The notes: generated by a model from the sequence alone, not told the origin. Positions 15,749 to 24,199 are shown, numbered from the stretch's first letter. The stretch: 37,993 bases of DNA from JAQXGO01 sp045592445 (GCA_045592445.1 JAZNUV010000007.1:1-37993), one strand, 5' to 3'. Numbers and translations: made by a program.

Positions 15749-15823
15749 GGCCCCTTGGTCAAGCGGTTAAGACATCGCCCTTTCACGGCGGTAACACGAG
15801 TTCGATTCTCGTAGGGGTCACCA
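15749..15823 (+). tRNA. tRNA-Glu (TTC anticodon)
   Basis: A full cloverleaf with encoded CCA. The acceptor is GGCCCCT/AGGGGTC, the anticodon stem TCGCC/GGCGG around loop CTTTCAC (anticodon TTC), and the T loop TTCGATT. It lies six bases after tRNA-Met and is co-transcribed with it. Confidence 0.95.
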
Positions 15824-15824
15824 G

Positions 15825-15865
15825 AAAAATGCGTGTTTCATTTCATGAGACACGCATTTTTATTT
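15825..15865 (+). terminator. Terminator of the tRNA operon
   Basis: AATGCGTGTTTCA (15828-15840) pairs with TGAGACACGCATT (from 15846, with one G-U type pair) and runs into a T-rich tail, directly after tRNA-Glu. Confidence 0.85.
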
Positions 15866-15915
15866 GGCATAAGAATCTCCGCATTGCAGATACTACATCT
15901 GAAAGGAGCTATAAA

Positions 15916-16062
15916 ATGCCGAAAAAAAATAAAAATCCGCAGCCTTATGACACCTTGGCACTTGCAGAGGATGCGTGGCGTGATAAAAAAACAAATGTCG
16001 CCCGTCCCTCAGAGGAAAACGTAACAAGGGCTCGTGATTGGTCAATTGAATTAAAGCTATAG
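15916..16062 (+). CDS. Small protein, DUF3787-like, function unknown
   Basis: A 48-residue hydrophilic protein that begins MPKKNKNPQPYDTLALAEDA and continues with the clostridial small-protein pattern AW-x(n)-V-x-x-PSEENV-x-x-ARDW, resembling DUF3787 proteins of spore formers. The ATG at 15916 is preceded by AAAGGAG with good spacing, and a terminator follows 11 bases after the stop, so it is a genuine monocistronic gene. The function is unknown; the family resemblance is from memory and moderate. Confidence 0.65.
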   Translation: MPKKNKNPQPYDTLALAEDAWRDKKTNVARPSEENVTRARDWSIELKL

Positions 16063-16072
16063 CCCTTGATTT

Positions 16073-16110
16073 CCCGAAACAGATAATTTACTCTGTTTCG
16101 GGTATTTTTT
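16073..16110 (+). terminator. Terminator after the 48-aa gene
   Basis: CCCGAAACAGA (16073-16083) pairs perfectly with TCTGTTTCGGG (16092-16102), followed by a T run. Confidence 0.88.
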
Positions 16111-16111
16111 C

Positions 16112-16145
16112 TTGTATTTTGACGGAAGGTGTGATATACTATAAT
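16112..16145 (+). promoter_or_regulatory. Promoter region of the aconitase gene
   Basis: Two overlapping readings fit: TTGTAT (16112-16117), 17 bp, TATACT (16135-16140); or TTGACG (16119-16124), 15 bp, TATAAT (16140-16145). Either places the start of transcription shortly before the AGGAGG-type site at about 16160. Confidence 0.6.
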
Positions 16146-16170
16146 AAGCTTATTTTACGGAGGTATACAT

Positions 16171-18096
16171 ATGGGACTTAGTTTGGCGCAAAAGATTATT
16201 AAAGAACATTTAGTATCGGGTGAAATGGTCGCGGGCTCGGAAATTTCCATCCGCATCGACCAAACGCTCACGCAGGATTCCACGGGTACAATGGCTTATC
16301 TGCAATTTGAAGCGATGGGCATCCCGAAGGTTAAGACGAAAAAATCCGTGGCGTATATCGACCACAACACCATTCAAGCAGGTTTTGAAAACGCGGATGA
16401 CCATAAATACATACAGACTGTTACTGCAAAACACGGTATATATTTTTCCCGCCCCGGCAATGGTATCTGTCATCAAGTGCACTTGGAACGCTTTGGCGTA
16501 CCGGGTATGACACTTCTGGGTTCTGACAGTCATACGCCGACAGGTGGTGGCATCGGTATGCTTGCTATCGGCGCGGGCGGTCTTGATGTTGCTGTAGCGA
16601 TGGGCGGCGGTGCATATTACCTTTCTATGCCCCGCATAGTGCGTGTAAATCTTGTAGGTAAACTTTCGGGTTATGTATCTGCAAAAGACGTTATTTTAGA
16701 GGTTCTGCGCGTTTTAACCGTAAAGGGCGGCGTCGGCAAGGTTATTGAATATGCAGGCGAGGGTGTTGCCACCTTATCCGTTCCGGAGCGCGCCACCATT
16801 ACCAACATGGGCGCAGAGCTTGGCGCAACCACTTCTATCTTCCCCAGTGATGAAGTAACACACGCTTTCCTAAAGGCACAAGGCAGAGAATCAGACTTTA
16901 CACCTCTTGCCCCCGATGCAGACGCCATCTATGATGAAGAAATCACCATAGATCTTTCTACACTCGGCTCACTTGCTGCAATGCCGCACAGTCCCGACCG
17001 TGTAAAGAGCATAAAGGAAATCGGTGATTTGAAGGTTGATCAGGTCTTTATCGGTAGCTGCACCAATTCCTCGTACACAGATATGATGAAAACAGCAGCC
17101 ATTTTGAAAGGCAAAACTGTACACCCTGATGTCAGCCTTGTAATCGGTCCCGGTTCAAAACAGGTACTGCATATGCTCGCAGAAAATGGCGCATTAGCAG
17201 ATATGATTGATGCAGGTGCACGTATTTTGGAATGTGCGTGCGGTCCGTGCATCGGAATGGGACAGGCGCCGAAGTCAAACGCTGTTTCTCTCCGCACCAA
17301 TAACCGTAACTTTGAAGGACGAAGCGGAACGAAATCCGCTCAGGTCTATATTGTAAGCCCTGAAACGGCAGCCATTTCTGCTATTACAGGTGTTTTGACA
17401 GACCCTTCCACTTTAGGCGAGCGTCTTGAAATTGAGATGCCCAAAGCATTTTATCATAACGATAATATGGTTGTTGCCCCTGCACCTGAAGGCGCAGAAC
17501 CCGAGGTTGTACGTGGTCCGAACATCAAAGAATTCCCGATCAATAAGAAGCTGGAAGGAGATACAAAAGGCAAAGTTTTAATTCGCGTTGAGGATAATAT
17601 CACAACAGACCATATCATGCCCTCAAATGCAAAACTCTTGCCCTTCCGTTCCAACATTCCGTACCTTTCTTCCTTCTGTCTGACGCCTTGTGACCCCGAT
17701 TTCCCCGCACGTGCAAAGGAAAACGGCGGTGGTATTATCGTCGGTGGTGCAAACTACGGACAAGGCTCCAGCCGTGAACATGCCGCGCTCGTGCCGCTGT
17801 ATCTCGGAATTCGCGCCGTCATTGCAAAGAGCTTTGCACGTATCCACATGGCAAACCTGATAAACTCAGGTATTATGCCGCTTACATTTGCAGATGAAGC
17901 TGTTTATGACCAAATTGCGGAAGGCGATGAACTTTTGATTGAAAACGCACCCATGCAGGTTTTAGCAGGCGATACAATCACAGTCAAAAACATCACTCGC
18001 AACACGAGCTTTGCGACGAATCTTACACTTTCAGACAGACAGCGGCAGATTCTTCTTGCAGGTGGTCTCCTAAACTACACAAAGCAAAACGCATAA
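16171..18096 (+). CDS. Aconitate hydratase
   Basis: It isomerises citrate to isocitrate via cis-aconitate with a [4Fe-4S] cluster. The 641-residue protein is the short clostridial form. Cluster cysteines are visible in FIGSCTNSSYTD and ECACGPCIGMGQAP; substrate-binding segments include DSHTPTGGGIGMLAIGAGG near residue 115 and the swivel-domain motif GQGSSREHAALVPLYLG near 530. The start follows GGAGG. It has its own promoter and terminator. With the isocitrate dehydrogenase at 23006-24163 it would supply 2-oxoglutarate for glutamate synthesis; no citrate synthase gene is in the window. Confidence 0.96.
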   Translation: MGLSLAQKIIKEHLVSGEMVAGSEISIRIDQTLTQDSTGTMAYLQFEAMGIPKVKTKKSVAYIDHNTIQAGFENADDHKYIQTVTAKHGIYFSRPGNGICHQVHLERFGVPGMTLLGSDSHTPTGGGIGMLAIGAGGLDVAVAMGGGAYYLSMPRIVRVNLVGKLSGYVSAKDVILEVLRVLTVKGGVGKVIEYAGEGVATLSVPERATITNMGAELGATTSIFPSDEVTHAFLKAQGRESDFTPLAPDADAIYDEEITIDLSTLGSLAAMPHSPDRVKSIKEIGDLKVDQVFIGSCTNSSYTDMMKTAAILKGKTVHPDVSLVIGPGSKQVLHMLAENGALADMIDAGARILECACGPCIGMGQAPKSNAVSLRTNNRNFEGRSGTKSAQVYIVSPETAAISAITGVLTDPSTLGERLEIEMPKAFYHNDNMVVAPAPEGAEPEVVRGPNIKEFPINKKLEGDTKGKVLIRVEDNITTDHIMPSNAKLLPFRSNIPYLSSFCLTPCDPDFPARAKENGGGIIVGGANYGQGSSREHAALVPLYLGIRAVIAKSFARIHMANLINSGIMPLTFADEAVYDQIAEGDELLIENAPMQVLAGDTITVKNITRNTSFATNLTLSDRQRQILLAGGLLNYTKQNA

Positions 18097-18167
18097 GATA
18101 CAAAGCAAAGATTGCAAAAATATTTTTCGCTACAAAATGCAAACTTTTATCTGTTTTTTGCATAACT

Positions 18168-18207
18168 AAAACACACCCGATGCTTTACATTTCATCGGGT
18201 GTGTTTT
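18168..18207 (+). terminator. Terminator after aconitase
   Basis: AAAACACACCCGATG (18168-18182) pairs perfectly over 15 bases with CATCGGGTGTGTTTT (18193-18207). The symmetry means it could act in both directions. Confidence 0.85.
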
Positions 18208-18280
18208 CTGTCTGCACCTTTTTATTCCCCTTTGAATATTTTATCCAAAAACTGCATATACTCATTCCGAGGTGAATTAT

Positions 18281-18748
18281 ATGTGGAAAAAAATAGGTGT
18301 TTACTTAGTAGCAATTGCTATTCCCTTAGGGGTGGGCGCGCTATCCTCCTTTCTTACCATGGACAAAATGGAAGATTTCTCTGCGCTTCGTCAGCCGCCG
18401 TTATCCCCGCCGGACGCACTCTTCCCCATAGTATGGACGATTTTGTTTATACTGATGGGCATTGGGAGCGCAATGGTCTTTTTATCCCGCGACCGCGACC
18501 GCACCGGAGCGTTGACCGTGTACGGGCTTCAGCTTGTCGTCAACTTCTTTTGGACAATTTTATTCTTTAATCTCGGCGAACGTCTTTTGGCGCTTTTCTG
18601 GATTATCTTGCTCATCGCACTTGTGATTTGGATGATTGTACGGTTTTACAAAATCGAAAAGACAGCCGCCTATTTGCAGCTGCCTTACCTTGCATGGCTT
18701 TTGTTCGCCACGTATTTAAATGCCGGTGTTTGGTTTTTAAATCGCTGA
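18281..18748 (+). CDS. TspO/MBR family membrane protein
   Basis: A 155-residue protein with five predicted membrane helices. The TspO/peripheral benzodiazepine receptor family binds porphyrins and is linked to tetrapyrrole and stress responses. Family signatures are RQPPLSPPDALFPIVWTILF (about residues 36-55), VNFFWTILFFNLG and the C-terminal YLAWLLFATYLNAGVWFLN. The ATG at 18281 is preferred, with GAGGTG six bases upstream; a GTG at 18272 is also in frame. The 3' end overlaps the convergent yqeK gene by 12 bases. Confidence 0.94.
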   Translation: MWKKIGVYLVAIAIPLGVGALSSFLTMDKMEDFSALRQPPLSPPDALFPIVWTILFILMGIGSAMVFLSRDRDRTGALTVYGLQLVVNFFWTILFFNLGERLLALFWIILLIALVIWMIVRFYKIEKTAAYLQLPYLAWLLFATYLNAGVWFLNR

Positions 18749-19312
18749 CCGTTTCTTCTCAACTAAGAAATTCCGTGCTACTACGGTATCCAAATCTAAA
18801 ATAGAGCCTTTCCCTAAAACATGGACTATGGTGGCATTGATGCAGCGAATCAACGCTTCATCAATGTCCTCCATTGCCAGCGCACGAAGTGCGTCCACAT
18901 CGGGAATTTGACGGCTCGGTTCAATTAAATCCGAAAGATACACAATTTTCGTAAGCAGCGGCATATCCTCATGTCCCGTTGTATGATAATAAATCGCATC
19001 CAAAATTTCTTTATCTTCTATCCCAAACTCCGTTTTTGCAACATGTGCACCCAGATAGGAATGAATCAAACCACGCTCTATAAAACAAACAGGTTTCAGT
19101 ACAATCCCCGCTGTACGGCACATATTGACTGCCGTATCCTTGGGGATATTTTTTGCGCAATCATGCAAAAGACCTGCCACGCGCGCCTTCTCGACATCTG
19201 CGCCATAGCGTTTCGCAAGCATTTCGGCGGTATCCCGCACACCCAAAGAATGTGTAAGGCGTTTTTCATCTACCATAGTGCGAAGTTTTTCTATCATTGC
19301 CGCTTCTGTCAT
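18737..19312 (-). CDS. yqeK: YqeK-type HD-domain phosphohydrolase (probable diadenosine tetraphosphatase)
   Basis: A cytoplasmic HD-superfamily enzyme of 191 residues. YqeK proteins of Bacillus-type bacteria hydrolyse Ap4A symmetrically to two ADP. Metal-binding residues are visible in LTHSLGVRDTAEMLAK, ARVAGLLHDCAKNIP (the HD pair), IHSYLGAHVA and IYYHTTGHEDMP. The ATG at 19312 has GGAGG seven bases upstream; a TTG two codons earlier is less likely. It follows nadD with a short gap, the conserved obg-nadD-yqeK order. RsfS, which often comes next, is not present: the next gene is the convergent tspO. Confidence 0.93.
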   Translation of the reverse strand: MTEAAMIEKLRTMVDEKRLTHSLGVRDTAEMLAKRYGADVEKARVAGLLHDCAKNIPKDTAVNMCRTAGIVLKPVCFIERGLIHSYLGAHVAKTEFGIEDKEILDAIYYHTTGHEDMPLLTKIVYLSDLIEPSRQIPDVDALRALAMEDIDEALIRCINATIVHVLGKGSILDLDTVVARNFLVEKKRSAI

Positions 19313-19325
19313 TTGCAAACCTCCG

Positions 19326-19895
19326 TCAAAATACTTCTTTTGTTTGATATAATCCGTTTTCTTTTATATACGCATGTACTTTCGCAGGCAAAAGCGCCGA
19401 AACATCTTCCCCATTTTGCAATCTGCTTCGCACCTTTGTAGACGAGATATCCACCGCTTCCATTCGTACATACAAAGCATCTTTGGGTGGGGGTGTATTT
19501 TCCCGCGTGACCACAACAAATTCTGCGACTGCGCGTATCCGCTCGGGCGTTTTCCATGTGTGCAGCAAATTATACGCCTCGTCACCCGTAATAAAGTAAA
19601 GCGTATCGTCAGGATAAAGGGAGGCAAAATGTTCCGCTGTTATATACGAGTAGCTTGTTTCCTTTCGCTCCAGTTCAAACGGCGACACAAAAAATCGCGT
19701 GTCTGCTTCTATGGCAAGCTCGAGCATCCGATGCCGATGCGTACCGCTTATATATACACCATTCTTATGCGGTGGAATGTTGGCAGGGATAAAAAATACG
19801 CGGTCCAAAGAAAGTGCATCTGCTACTGTACGGGCGGCTTTTATGTGCCCGAGATGCACGGGATCAAACATACCACCGAAAAGTGCTGTACGCAT
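19326..19895 (-). CDS. nadD: Nicotinate-nucleotide adenylyltransferase
   Basis: It transfers AMP from ATP to nicotinate mononucleotide in NAD synthesis. The 189-residue nucleotidyltransferase-fold protein has the N-terminal ATP-binding motif FGGMFDPVHLGHIKAA (GxFDPxHxGH), FIPANIPPHKNG, FITGDEAYNLLHTWK and the C-terminal DISSTKVRSRL. Its ATG lies 11 bases after the obg stop, in the same operon. Confidence 0.96.
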   Translation of the reverse strand: MRTALFGGMFDPVHLGHIKAARTVADALSLDRVFFIPANIPPHKNGVYISGTHRHRMLELAIEADTRFFVSPFELERKETSYSYITAEHFASLYPDDTLYFITGDEAYNLLHTWKTPERIRAVAEFVVVTRENTPPPKDALYVRMEAVDISSTKVRSRLQNGEDVSALLPAKVHAYIKENGLYQTKEVF

Positions 19896-19906
19896 AGACC
19901 TTTCTC

Positions 19907-21163
19907 CTACTCTACAAAGTCAAATTCCATTTCACCAAATAAAACTGTGTCGCCTTCACCGACACCCGCCTCACGCAGTGCTTCGATAATGCCACGCGCT
20001 TTTATAGCACGCTGAAAATAACGAATTGAATCGTCATCTCCAAAGTTTATACCACGCAAAAGCTTGTCTACATACGGGCCTGCGACTTCATAAAGCCCGT
20101 CGTGCTTTAGAATTTCAAAGACAGTTTCGTCTATTTCCTCTTCTTCCAGTTCCTCTGCTTCATAAACGGGAATTGCAGGAATCGTGTCGAGCATGGATGC
20201 AATGTGATTGATGAGCGCATCCACCCCTGCCCCCGTTGCCGCACTGATTGGGAAATAGTCATATCCCTGTGCCTTGATATAATCAGCAAAACTATCTGAT
20301 TCTTGTATCAAATCACTCTTGTTGCCGACTACAATCTGCGGCCGCACGGCGAGCTCGGGATTATAGAGCGAAAGCTCCTTCATAATTGTCTGAAAATCAT
20401 CAATCGGGTCACGCCCTTCTATCCCTGAAACATCCACCAAATGAACCAGAAGTCTTGTTCGTTCAATATGACGCAAAAAGTCATGCCCAAGTCCGACACC
20501 TTCGTGCGCCCCTTCAATAAGACCGGGTACATCAGCAATCACAAAGGACTTATCATGTACCGATACTACACCAAGGTTTGGTACAAGCGTTGTAAAATGG
20601 TAATTTGCAATCTTAGGGCGCGCCTGACTCACGCGCGATATCAGTGTAGATTTGCCGACGTTCGGAAAGCCTACAAGCGCAACATCCGCCAAAAGTTTGA
20701 GCTCCAATATAATTGTGCGTTCCTGCCCCGGCTGACCGGGCTTTGCAAACTTTGGCGCCTGACGTACGGGTGTTGCAAAATGCATGTTTCCAAATCCACC
20801 ATTACCACCTTTTGCCGCAATAAAGGTTTTATTATCACCCGTCATATCCGCTATAATTTTTCCGCTTGCCGCGTCCTTCAAAAGCGTGCCTTCGGGCACG
20901 CGAATGATCGTATCATCGCCCGCGCGACCGCTACATCTGCCTGCGCGACCATCCTGTCCATTTTGTGCGCTGTATACTTTTTTATAACGAAAATCCATTA
21001 GCGTTGCAAGGTGTTTGTCCGCAATAAACACAATATTTCCACCCTTGCCGCCATCCCCGCCGTCAGGTCCGCCTGCGGGAACATATTTTTCGCGATGGAA
21101 GGAAACAAGTCCGTTGCCACCCTTCCCTGCTTTAATTGTAATTTCCGCTGTATCTACAAACAT
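19907..21163 (-). CDS. obg: GTPase Obg (CgtA)
   Basis: An essential ribosome-associated GTPase, 418 residues. Residues 1 to about 158 are the glycine-rich Obg fold (MFVDTAEITIKAGKGGNG). The G domain follows, with GFPNVGKST, the switch region DVPGLIEGAHEGVGLGHDFL and NKSD. The last 80 or so residues form the OCT domain typical of Gram-positive Obg. The start is taken at the conserved MFVD (21163); the Shine-Dalgarno is weak (AAAGGCGG lies about 12 bases away) and a longer frame reaches 21196. A terminator separates it from rpmA upstream. Confidence 0.95.
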   Translation of the reverse strand: MFVDTAEITIKAGKGGNGLVSFHREKYVPAGGPDGGDGGKGGNIVFIADKHLATLMDFRYKKVYSAQNGQDGRAGRCSGRAGDDTIIRVPEGTLLKDAASGKIIADMTGDNKTFIAAKGGNGGFGNMHFATPVRQAPKFAKPGQPGQERTIILELKLLADVALVGFPNVGKSTLISRVSQARPKIANYHFTTLVPNLGVVSVHDKSFVIADVPGLIEGAHEGVGLGHDFLRHIERTRLLVHLVDVSGIEGRDPIDDFQTIMKELSLYNPELAVRPQIVVGNKSDLIQESDSFADYIKAQGYDYFPISAATGAGVDALINHIASMLDTIPAIPVYEAEELEEEEIDETVFEILKHDGLYEVAGPYVDKLLRGINFGDDDSIRYFQRAIKARGIIEALREAGVGEGDTVLFGEMEFDFVE

Positions 21164-21225
21164 CGTATCACTTTGCCGCCTTTCTTTGTGCGGCACCTTT
21201 CCAAATATTTACCGAGCCATCTCGG

Positions 21226-21266
21226 ATAAAAAAATCCCAGACATAAAATATCTGAGATTTTTTTTG
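21226..21266 (-). terminator. Terminator between rpmA and obg
   Basis: On the minus strand ATCTCAGA (21258-21251) pairs with TCTGGGAT (21241-21234) through one U-G pair, followed by seven T residues. It lies directly after the rpmA stop, so obg may depend on readthrough or on its own promoter. Confidence 0.75.
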
Positions 21267-21548
21267 TTACTGTACCGGATAAACGCTGACCTTTTTTCTA
21301 TCCTTACCCATGCGTTCGAACTTTACCTTGCCACTTACAAGAGCAAACAAAGTATCGTCGCCGCCCTTCCCGACGTTTGTGCCGGGGTGAATTTTTGTGC
21401 CGCGCTGTCTGACAAGAATGTTGCCGGCCGGAACGACCTGACCGTCTGCACGTTTTACACCGAGACGTTTACTTTCACTATCACGGCCGTTCTTCGTGCT
21501 ACCCACACCTTTTTTATGCGCGAATAACTGAATATTCAGTGCGAACAT
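21267..21548 (-). CDS. rpmA: 50S ribosomal protein L27 with cleavable N-terminal extension
   Basis: A ribosomal protein at the peptidyl transferase centre, 93 residues. The body begins AHKKGVGSTKNGRDSESKRL as usual. It is preceded by the nine-residue extension MFALNIQLF, which in Firmicutes is removed by the Prp protease just before the conserved Ala. The gene for that protease is next door (21552-21872). Confidence 0.97.
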   Translation of the reverse strand: MFALNIQLFAHKKGVGSTKNGRDSESKRLGVKRADGQVVPAGNILVRQRGTKIHPGTNVGKGGDDTLFALVSGKVKFERMGKDRKKVSVYPVQ

Positions 21549-21551
21549 ATT

Positions 21552-21872
21552 TTACACCTCCGTAATACATACAAATTCCGCGTATTGCGCCTCTAAGCTA
21601 TGGAAAAAAGCAACCATGCTTTCAAGCAATACATCTGCCTGCCGTCTTTCGTCTTCTGACAGTGGGGGTATATTGCAGGCCACATACCCATCTTGCATTT
21701 CGTACTCCGCCTCAATTCCTGCGACAGAGGTAAGACCGTTTATCGTAGACCATACCACAGCGGAAACAGAAGCGCAAACAATGTCGCTACCTTCTACGCC
21801 ATATCCACTGTGCCCTTCGACAGTAAAACGGGAAATGCTTTTGCCGTCACGAAATACTTGAATCGTTGTCAT
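21552..21872 (-). CDS. prp: Ribosomal-processing cysteine protease Prp
   Basis: A 106-residue cytoplasmic cysteine protease that trims the N-terminus of L27. The catalytic pair is visible as His in EGHSGYG (about residue 21) and Cys in DIVCASVSAVV (about 33). The length and the place between rplU and rpmA are those of the YsxB/Prp family. The substrate extension on L27 is present, so the pair is complete. Confidence 0.95.
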   Translation of the reverse strand: MTTIQVFRDGKSISRFTVEGHSGYGVEGSDIVCASVSAVVWSTINGLTSVAGIEAEYEMQDGYVACNIPPLSEDERRQADVLLESMVAFFHSLEAQYAEFVCITEV

Positions 21873-21874
21873 TT

Positions 21875-22186
21875 TTATGCGTTGATTTTTTCAATCTGCA
21901 CTTTTGTGTAAGGTTGACGATGACCTTGTTTTCTTCTGTAGCCCTTTTTCGGCTTATACTTGAAGATAATAACCTTCTTTGCCTTACCGGTCTTCAGAAC
22001 CTTTGCTTCTACGACTGCACCGTCCACAAACGGAGCACCGCATTTTAACTCGCCTTCGCCGCCGACGGCCAAAACCTTGTCAAATTTTACGGTTGCGCCA
22101 TCCTCAGCTGCCAGTTTTTCAACAAACACTACATCGCCTTCTTTTACGTTGTACTGCTTGCCGCCTGTTTCGATAATTGCGTACAT
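21875..22186 (-). CDS. rplU: 50S ribosomal protein L21
   Basis: A ribosomal protein binding 23S rRNA, 103 residues, starting MYAIIETGGKQYNVKEGDVV and ending with the family's basic segment FKYKPKKGYRRKQGHRQPYT. The start follows AGGAGGTG. It heads the rplU-prp-rpmA cluster and has its own promoter and a structured leader. Confidence 0.97.
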   Translation of the reverse strand: MYAIIETGGKQYNVKEGDVVFVEKLAAEDGATVKFDKVLAVGGEGELKCGAPFVDGAVVEAKVLKTGKAKKVIIFKYKPKKGYRRKQGHRQPYTKVQIEKINA

Positions 22187-22265
22187 CTTACATACACCTC
22201 CTATAATACGGACTCGCTATTATGGGTAAGCACACACACTTTTGAAAACCCATTCTACGCGGTTA
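22187..22265 (-). promoter_or_regulatory. Structured 5' leader of rplU (candidate L21 leader)
   Basis: About 75 bases of transcript precede rplU. The leader contains GGGTTTTC-like and ACCC segments that can pair (TGGGTTTT with TACCCA at its ends) and the stem ATAATA/TATTAT (22222-22204 region) ending at the AGGAGG ribosome-binding site. Firmicutes L21 operons commonly have an autoregulatory RNA leader here. Identity with that RNA family is my inference. Confidence 0.45.
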
Positions 22266-22271
22266 CATTTA

Positions 22272-22300
22272 ATGATACCATATTTTTGCGCATATGTCAA
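22272..22300 (-). promoter_or_regulatory. Promoter of the rplU-prp-rpmA operon
   Basis: Minus-strand TTGACA (22300-22295), a 17-bp spacer and TATCAT (22277-22272). The strong -35 box and spacing fit a highly expressed ribosomal protein operon. Confidence 0.8.
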
Positions 22301-22342
22301 CGTTTTTTTATTTATTTTTCTTTTCTGTTGAAAATTTGCACC

Positions 22343-22984
22343 TTATGATTCCTTTTTTTCATATGTCGCATCCGTGATATGGTGCGAAAGCGTCATAAGG
22401 CTATCGCTTAAATGCACATTTTCAACCACAACACCGGGCGGTGCCACAAGCTCCATGTATGAGAAATTCCAAATGCCACGAATGCCAAGAGTTGCCAACT
22501 TCTCTGCAATTGCAGGTGCTGCAGGCTTTGTCAACGTCAAAACCGCAATTTCAGGTTTTTCCGCCTTGCAAAATGCTTCCAACTCGTCAACATGCAAAAC
22601 CGTAACGTCATGTATGCGTGTGCCTATAATATCGGGGTTTACATCAAACATAGCCACAAGGCGAAACCCTCGGCGTGCAAATCCCGCATAATTTGCAAGT
22701 GCATGACCTAAATTACCTGCACCAATAATAATCATTTTATACTGTGCGGAAAGCCCCAAAATCTCTCCGATTGCCTCATGAAGCTGCACCACATTATAGC
22801 CGTAACCCTGCTGCCCAAAGCCGCCAAAGCAATTTAAATCCTGTCGAATCTGTGAGGCTGTAATTTTGAGGCGCTGGCTTAGTTCTGTAGATGAAATGCG
22901 TTCTACGCCTTCCGCTTTTAAATCACTCAAATACCGATAATAGCGTGGCAACCGTCGTATCACCATTTTAGAAATTTTCTTCAT
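22343..22984 (-). CDS. rex: Redox-sensing transcriptional repressor Rex
   Basis: A homodimeric repressor that senses the NADH/NAD+ ratio, 213 residues. The N-terminal winged helix (about residues 1-80) contains RRLPRYYRYLSDLKAEGVER and the recognition region SQRLKITASQIRQDLNCFGGFG. The Rossmann domain follows, with IIIGAGNLGHALANY (GxGxxG type). The start follows GAAAGGGAAGC. It sits 21 bases downstream of isocitrate dehydrogenase on the same transcript. I saw no clear Rex operator (TTGTTAA-type palindrome) in the window. Confidence 0.96.
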   Translation of the reverse strand: MKKISKMVIRRLPRYYRYLSDLKAEGVERISSTELSQRLKITASQIRQDLNCFGGFGQQGYGYNVVQLHEAIGEILGLSAQYKMIIIGAGNLGHALANYAGFARRGFRLVAMFDVNPDIIGTRIHDVTVLHVDELEAFCKAEKPEIAVLTLTKPAAPAIAEKLATLGIRGIWNFSYMELVAPPGVVVENVHLSDSLMTLSHHITDATYEKKES

Positions 22985-23005
22985 AGCTTCCCTTTCGCCA
23001 TGTTT

Positions 23006-24163
23006 TTACATGGTTTTAATTGTTTCCATAACATAATCCGCAAACTCTGCGCCCGTAGCGCCGTCTGCGCGGCCTGTAATCACAAGCTTCTTTTCCTCGA
23101 ACATACATTTATCAAGAGCCTTCGTCAGCTTATCGGCGCGGTCTTGATATCCGATATGTTCGAGCAACATCGCCGCGGCACGAATGATACTGCATGGGTC
23201 TGCGTACTTGTCGCGCCCTTCCTGTACCATACGGGGTGCCGAGCCATGAATTGCCTCAAACATCGCATAGCGTTTACCAAGGTTAGAGCTACCCGCTGTA
23301 CCGACTCCGCCCTGAAACTCCGCCGCCTCGTCCGTAATAATGTCTCCATAAAGGTTCGGCAAAATCACAACTCTAAACTGCTGCCGCCGTTTTTCGTCGA
23401 CGAGTTTTGCTGTCATAATATCAATATACCAATCATCCACTTCAATCTCAGGATATTCCTTGGCAATTTGCTGGCAGATATTCAGAAACTTTCCATCTGT
23501 GGTTTTGATAACATTAGCTTTTGTAACAATTGTCACACGTTTTTTGCCTGTTTTGCGTGCATATTCAAATGCAGCACGGGCAATGCGTTCCGTTCCTTCC
23601 GTTGTTGTGACGCAAAAGTCAAACGCCAAATCTTCATCTACATGCACGCCACGACTGCCTAATGTATAAGAGCCTTCCGTGTTCTCGCGGAAAAACGTCC
23701 AGTCAATCCCCTTCTCGGGCACCTTTACCGGGCGAACATTTGCAAATAAATCGAGTTCCTTTCGCATGGCAACATTGGCGCTTTCAATGTTCGGCCACGG
23801 GTCTCCGGCACGAGGTGTCGTTGTTGGCCCCTTCAAAATGACGTGGCATGCCTTCAGTTCTGCCAATACATCGTCCGGGATTGCCTTATTTGCCTTCACG
23901 CGGTTTTCAATGGTCAAGCCGTCAATCATGCGAAACTCTACCTTACCGCTTTTTATCTCGTCCATCAAAAGGTATTCCATAAGACGGTGCGCCTCACGCG
24001 TAATCGCGGGGCCGATGCCGTCACCGCCAACAACACCGATGATAATTTTATCTAAAGCCGCATAATCAATAAAATCCTTTTCTGCCTTCATCTTCTCCAC
24101 ACGCGCAAGCTGCGAAGCAATGAGTTCGGCAAAATGTTCACTCGCCGCCTTAATTTTATCCAT
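23006..24163 (-). CDS. Isocitrate/isopropylmalate dehydrogenase family protein, probable NAD-dependent isocitrate dehydrogenase
   Basis: A 385-residue decarboxylating hydroxyacid dehydrogenase. Features are VGGDGIGPAITREAHRLMEY, the substrate loop ESANVAMRKELDLFANVRPV, RENTEGSYTLGSRGV, and the metal-binding C-terminal half (LPNLYGDIITDEAAEFQGG, AIHGSAPRM). The ESANV segment fits isocitrate better than isopropylmalate, and aconitase lies elsewhere in the window; homoisocitrate or tartrate activity cannot be excluded. The N-terminal 40 residues are longer than in many homologues. The start follows GGGAG and there is a good promoter. Confidence 0.9.
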   Translation of the reverse strand: MDKIKAASEHFAELIASQLARVEKMKAEKDFIDYAALDKIIIGVVGGDGIGPAITREAHRLMEYLLMDEIKSGKVEFRMIDGLTIENRVKANKAIPDDVLAELKACHVILKGPTTTPRAGDPWPNIESANVAMRKELDLFANVRPVKVPEKGIDWTFFRENTEGSYTLGSRGVHVDEDLAFDFCVTTTEGTERIARAAFEYARKTGKKRVTIVTKANVIKTTDGKFLNICQQIAKEYPEIEVDDWYIDIMTAKLVDEKRRQQFRVVILPNLYGDIITDEAAEFQGGVGTAGSSNLGKRYAMFEAIHGSAPRMVQEGRDKYADPCSIIRAAAMLLEHIGYQDRADKLTKALDKCMFEEKKLVITGRADGATGAEFADYVMETIKTM

Positions 24164-24199
24164 TTTTATTCTCCCTTTCCTTTTGTATACTATTATATT

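Noticed and set aside
20441..21527. Several long plus-strand open frames across obg and rpmA.
   Set aside because: They are antisense to Obg and L27 and have shadow-type composition.
23000..23662. A 220-codon plus-strand open frame.
   Set aside because: It is fully antisense to the isocitrate dehydrogenase gene, is rich in Cys and His with no family resemblance, and has no ribosome-binding site.
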